The position numbers and the translations under genes are program-made. Positions 62,300-64,000 of a stretch of 64,000 nucleotides of DNA are shown in pieces. The stretch lies in contig NZ_LMIJ01000003.1 in NCBI RefSeq assembly GCF_001428665.1, positions 221,575-285,574 on the forward strand. Reading direction: 5' to 3'. The DNA comes from Acidovorax sp. Root219. GTDB lineage: Bacteria; Pseudomonadota; Gammaproteobacteria; Burkholderiales; Burkholderiaceae_C. The number at the start of each line of letters is the position of its first letter. Position 1 is the stretch's first letter. The notes under the pieces were generated by a model. It was not told where the DNA came from. It made no database searches and saw nothing but the letters and a program-made list of their open reading frames with translations.

Positions 62300-63148
62300 A
62301 TGCAAGCCACCGCCATCGGCACCCTGATCTCCAACCACCCTCTGGGCTGGTGGCTGGCCGGCCTGGTGCTGGCCAGCCTGGCCGGGCCCCTGGCCCTGTG
62401 GGGCCTGCGCACCGTGCGCCAGCGCGGGGGGCCGCTGCTGCAGCGCACGCTGCCCATGGCCATCGACCCGCGCTGGGCCCTGCTGGCGGGCATGCTGGGC
62501 GCCGCCTGTGCCATGGTGCTGGCGGGCAGCGTGATCGCCGAGCTGGCCGAAAGCGGCAGCGAGCAGGGCGGCGACTGGGGCGCGGTGGACGACGCCATTG
62601 CCAACGCCCTGCGCCTGCATGCCGCCACCGAGGTGCTGCGTTTCTTTGCCACCCTCACCCACCTGGGCGACACCGCCGTGCTCACCGCGCTCACGGCCCT
62701 GGTGGCCGCCGGCCTGTGGTGGCGCGGCCACCGGCTGCTGGCCACAGGCTGGCTGGCGGCCCTGGCGGGCAATGGGGCGCTGACGCGCATTTTGAAAAGC
62801 ATTTTTGAACGCGCCCGGCCCGAGCACCTGCACCATGGCGTGGCGCAGGCCGATGGCTACAGCTTTCCCAGCGGGCACAGCAGCGCCTCGATGGTGGCCT
62901 ACACCCTGCTGGCCTACTTGGCCACGCGCCTGCTGCCGCCGCGCTGGCATGTGCCCTGTGTGGTGCTGGCGGGCATGCTGGTCTTCACCACCGGCTGGAG
63001 CCGCATGGTGCTGCAGGTGCACTACGCCAGCGACGTGCTGGCCGGCTGGCTGCTGGGCGGCACCTGGATGGTGTGCACGGTGCTGGTGATCGAGAGCGTG
63101 GCGCGCTGGCGGCACCGGGGGGATGTGGTCTGCACGACCGCAGCCTGA
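62300..63148 (+). CDS. PAP2-family membrane phosphatase
   Basis: This 282-residue integral membrane phosphatase has the three catalytic motifs: KSIFERARP (K-x6-R-P), PSGHSS and SRMVLQVHYASDV. About six membrane segments are visible. Substrates are likely phosphatidic acid, undecaprenyl pyrophosphate or similar lipids. I chose ATG 62300; a TTG at 62285 is less likely. Its stop codon directly abuts the convergent urtE stop. Confidence 0.9.
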   Translation: MQATAIGTLISNHPLGWWLAGLVLASLAGPLALWGLRTVRQRGGPLLQRTLPMAIDPRWALLAGMLGAACAMVLAGSVIAELAESGSEQGGDWGAVDDAIANALRLHAATEVLRFFATLTHLGDTAVLTALTALVAAGLWWRGHRLLATGWLAALAGNGALTRILKSIFERARPEHLHHGVAQADGYSFPSGHSSASMVAYTLLAYLATRLLPPRWHVPCVVLAGMLVFTTGWSRMVLQVHYASDVLAGWLLGGTWMVCTVLVIESVARWRHRGDVVCTTAA

Positions 63149-63841
63149 TCAAATGGCCACCAGGTTGCGGATGCCCTTGGCCTCCATCTCGCTGCCAGGG
63201 CCTCGGGCGATGACTTCGCCACGCTCCATGACCAGGTACTGGTCGGCGAGTTCCTGCGCGAAGTCGTAGTACTGCTCGCACAGCAGGATGGCCATCTCGC
63301 CCTTGTCGGCGAGCATGCGGATGACACGGCCGATGTCCTTGATGATGCTCGGCTGGATGCCTTCGGTGGGTTCGTCCAGGATCAACAGGCGTGGCCCCGG
63401 AGCGAGCGCGCGCGCAATGGCCAGCTGCTGCTGCTGCCCGCCCGAGAGGTCGCCACCACGGCGGCGCAGCATCTGCTTGAGCACCGGGAACAGTTCGTAC
63501 AGGTGCGGCGGCACGGGGGTGGAGCCGCTCTTGTAGGCCAGGCCCATGCGCAGGTTCTCTTCCACCGTGAGGCGGCCGAAGATCTCGCGGCCCTGGGGCA
63601 CGAAGCCGATGCCGGCGCGGGCGCGGTCATACGGAGTCGCCTTGTCGATGGGTTTGCCGTCGAAGCTGATGGCGCCGCTCTTGATGGGGACCAGGCCCAT
63701 GAGGCTTTTGAGCAGGGTGGTCTTGCCGACGCCGTTGCGGCCCAGCAGGACGGTGACCTTGCCGGGTTCGGCGGTGAGGCTCACGTCGCGCAGGATGTGG
63801 GAGCCGCCGTAGTACTGGTTGATGTTTTGGACGGTGAGCAT
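63149..63841 (-). CDS. urtE: Urea ABC transporter ATPase UrtE
   Basis: This 230-residue LivF-type ATPase has Walker A GRNGVGKTT, signature LSGGQQQQLAIARAL, Walker B LLILDEPTEGIQ, and the UrtE-typical N-terminus VQNINQYYGGSHILRDV. It is the last subunit of the high-affinity urea importer; urtABCD would lie beyond the right edge. At least 159 bases containing a palindromic repeat precede it, a longer gap than is usual inside urt operons. No urease gene follows it. Confidence 0.92.
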   Translation of the reverse strand: MLTVQNINQYYGGSHILRDVSLTAEPGKVTVLLGRNGVGKTTLLKSLMGLVPIKSGAISFDGKPIDKATPYDRARAGIGFVPQGREIFGRLTVEENLRMGLAYKSGSTPVPPHLYELFPVLKQMLRRRGGDLSGGQQQQLAIARALAPGPRLLILDEPTEGIQPSIIKDIGRVIRMLADKGEMAILLCEQYYDFAQELADQYLVMERGEVIARGPGSEMEAKGIRNLVAI

Positions 63842-63945
63842 TTTTTGAGGCCTGTGGTTTGCGGTGCTTGCTACGGGCGGGGCTTATGGTTGCGGCGTGT
63901 CTGAGTTGAAGGCGGAGGCCGGGGTGTGCGCCCGGCAGCGCAGTA

Positions 63946-63973
63946 ACTTTCTCTTGCGTCGCCAAGAGAAAGT
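63946..63973. repeat. Palindromic repeat upstream of urtE
   Basis: ACTTTCTCTTG, loop cgtcgc, CAAGAGAAAGT: a perfect 11-bp stem, followed by the sequence caccaaagagaaggcgaccc that commonly accompanies such intergenic repeats in Comamonadaceae genomes (from memory). The 63842-64000 stretch shows no gene. Confidence 0.6.
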
Positions 63974-64000
63974 CACCAAAGAGAAGGCGACCCCCAGTCT

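Overview
The window looks like chromosomal DNA of a GC-rich betaproteobacterium, most likely a Comamonadaceae member close to Acidovorax or Hydrogenophaga. This is inferred from gene content (a MaeB-type malic enzyme, UrtE, several NMT1/THI5-like ABC systems, NCS1 and NCS2 permeases, GntR/FCD regulators), strong GC bias at third codon positions and typical intergenic palindromes. No rRNA, tRNA, CRISPR array, transposase or phage structural gene was found.

Layout. 0-3.1 kb: the 3' end of a gamma-glutamyltransferase gene and its convergent small membrane-protein gene occur twice as direct repeats, bracketing a triple-PAS diguanylate cyclase; one ggt copy is a frameshifted remnant and one small gene is truncated. 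3.1-6.1 kb: a lower-GC minus-strand module, made of a 55-residue membrane peptide, a WYL regulator and two unrecognised proteins (one with a membrane segment and coiled coil). It looks acquired and is a candidate undescribed system. 6.3-11.1 kb: dctA, a Tat-exported solute-binding protein, a chemoreceptor and a GntR regulator. 11.3-16.3 kb: ureide/purine uptake (NCS1 permease, allantoin/hydantoin racemase family, GntR, NCS2 xanthine/urate-type permease). 16.5-25.3 kb: a tight nine-gene operon joining a NitT/TauT-type ABC transporter, whose binding protein is fused to OmpA, with PspA, a classic AAA ATPase and four poorly known proteins; this is the most striking locus. 25.5-28.7 kb: maeB and an HDOD gene.

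28.7-47.6 kb is a nitrogen-scavenging region. It has two complete NMT1-type ABC transporters plus one extra binding protein, two nucleobase-type deaminases, two isopenicillin-N-synthase-like 2-oxoglutarate/iron oxygenases, a RutR-like regulator, and an operon with ferredoxin, flavodoxin-like reductase, cytosine-deaminase-like amidohydrolase, RidA, creatininase-family enzyme and FAD oxidase. Two leaders carry what I read as NMT1-motif (xanthine) riboswitches, each starting about 12 bases after a sigma-54-like promoter. Three more sigma-54-like promoters and a RutR-type operator lie in the same region. The picture is a nitrogen-limitation regulon tuned by purine and pyrimidine signals, with urea as a plausible end product (ureD at 47.7 kb, urtE at 63.1 kb).

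47.7-64 kb: ureD without the rest of a urease cluster, a zinc-ribbon membrane protein, an Lrp regulator divergent from a tryptophanase-family lyase, a DUF2817 protein, a small lower-GC patch (53.1-54.6 kb), then housekeeping genes (AlaC-type aminotransferase, MFS exporter, haloacid dehalogenase, cyclase-PilZ protein, phosphoesterase, lipid kinase, PAP2 phosphatase) ending at urtE.
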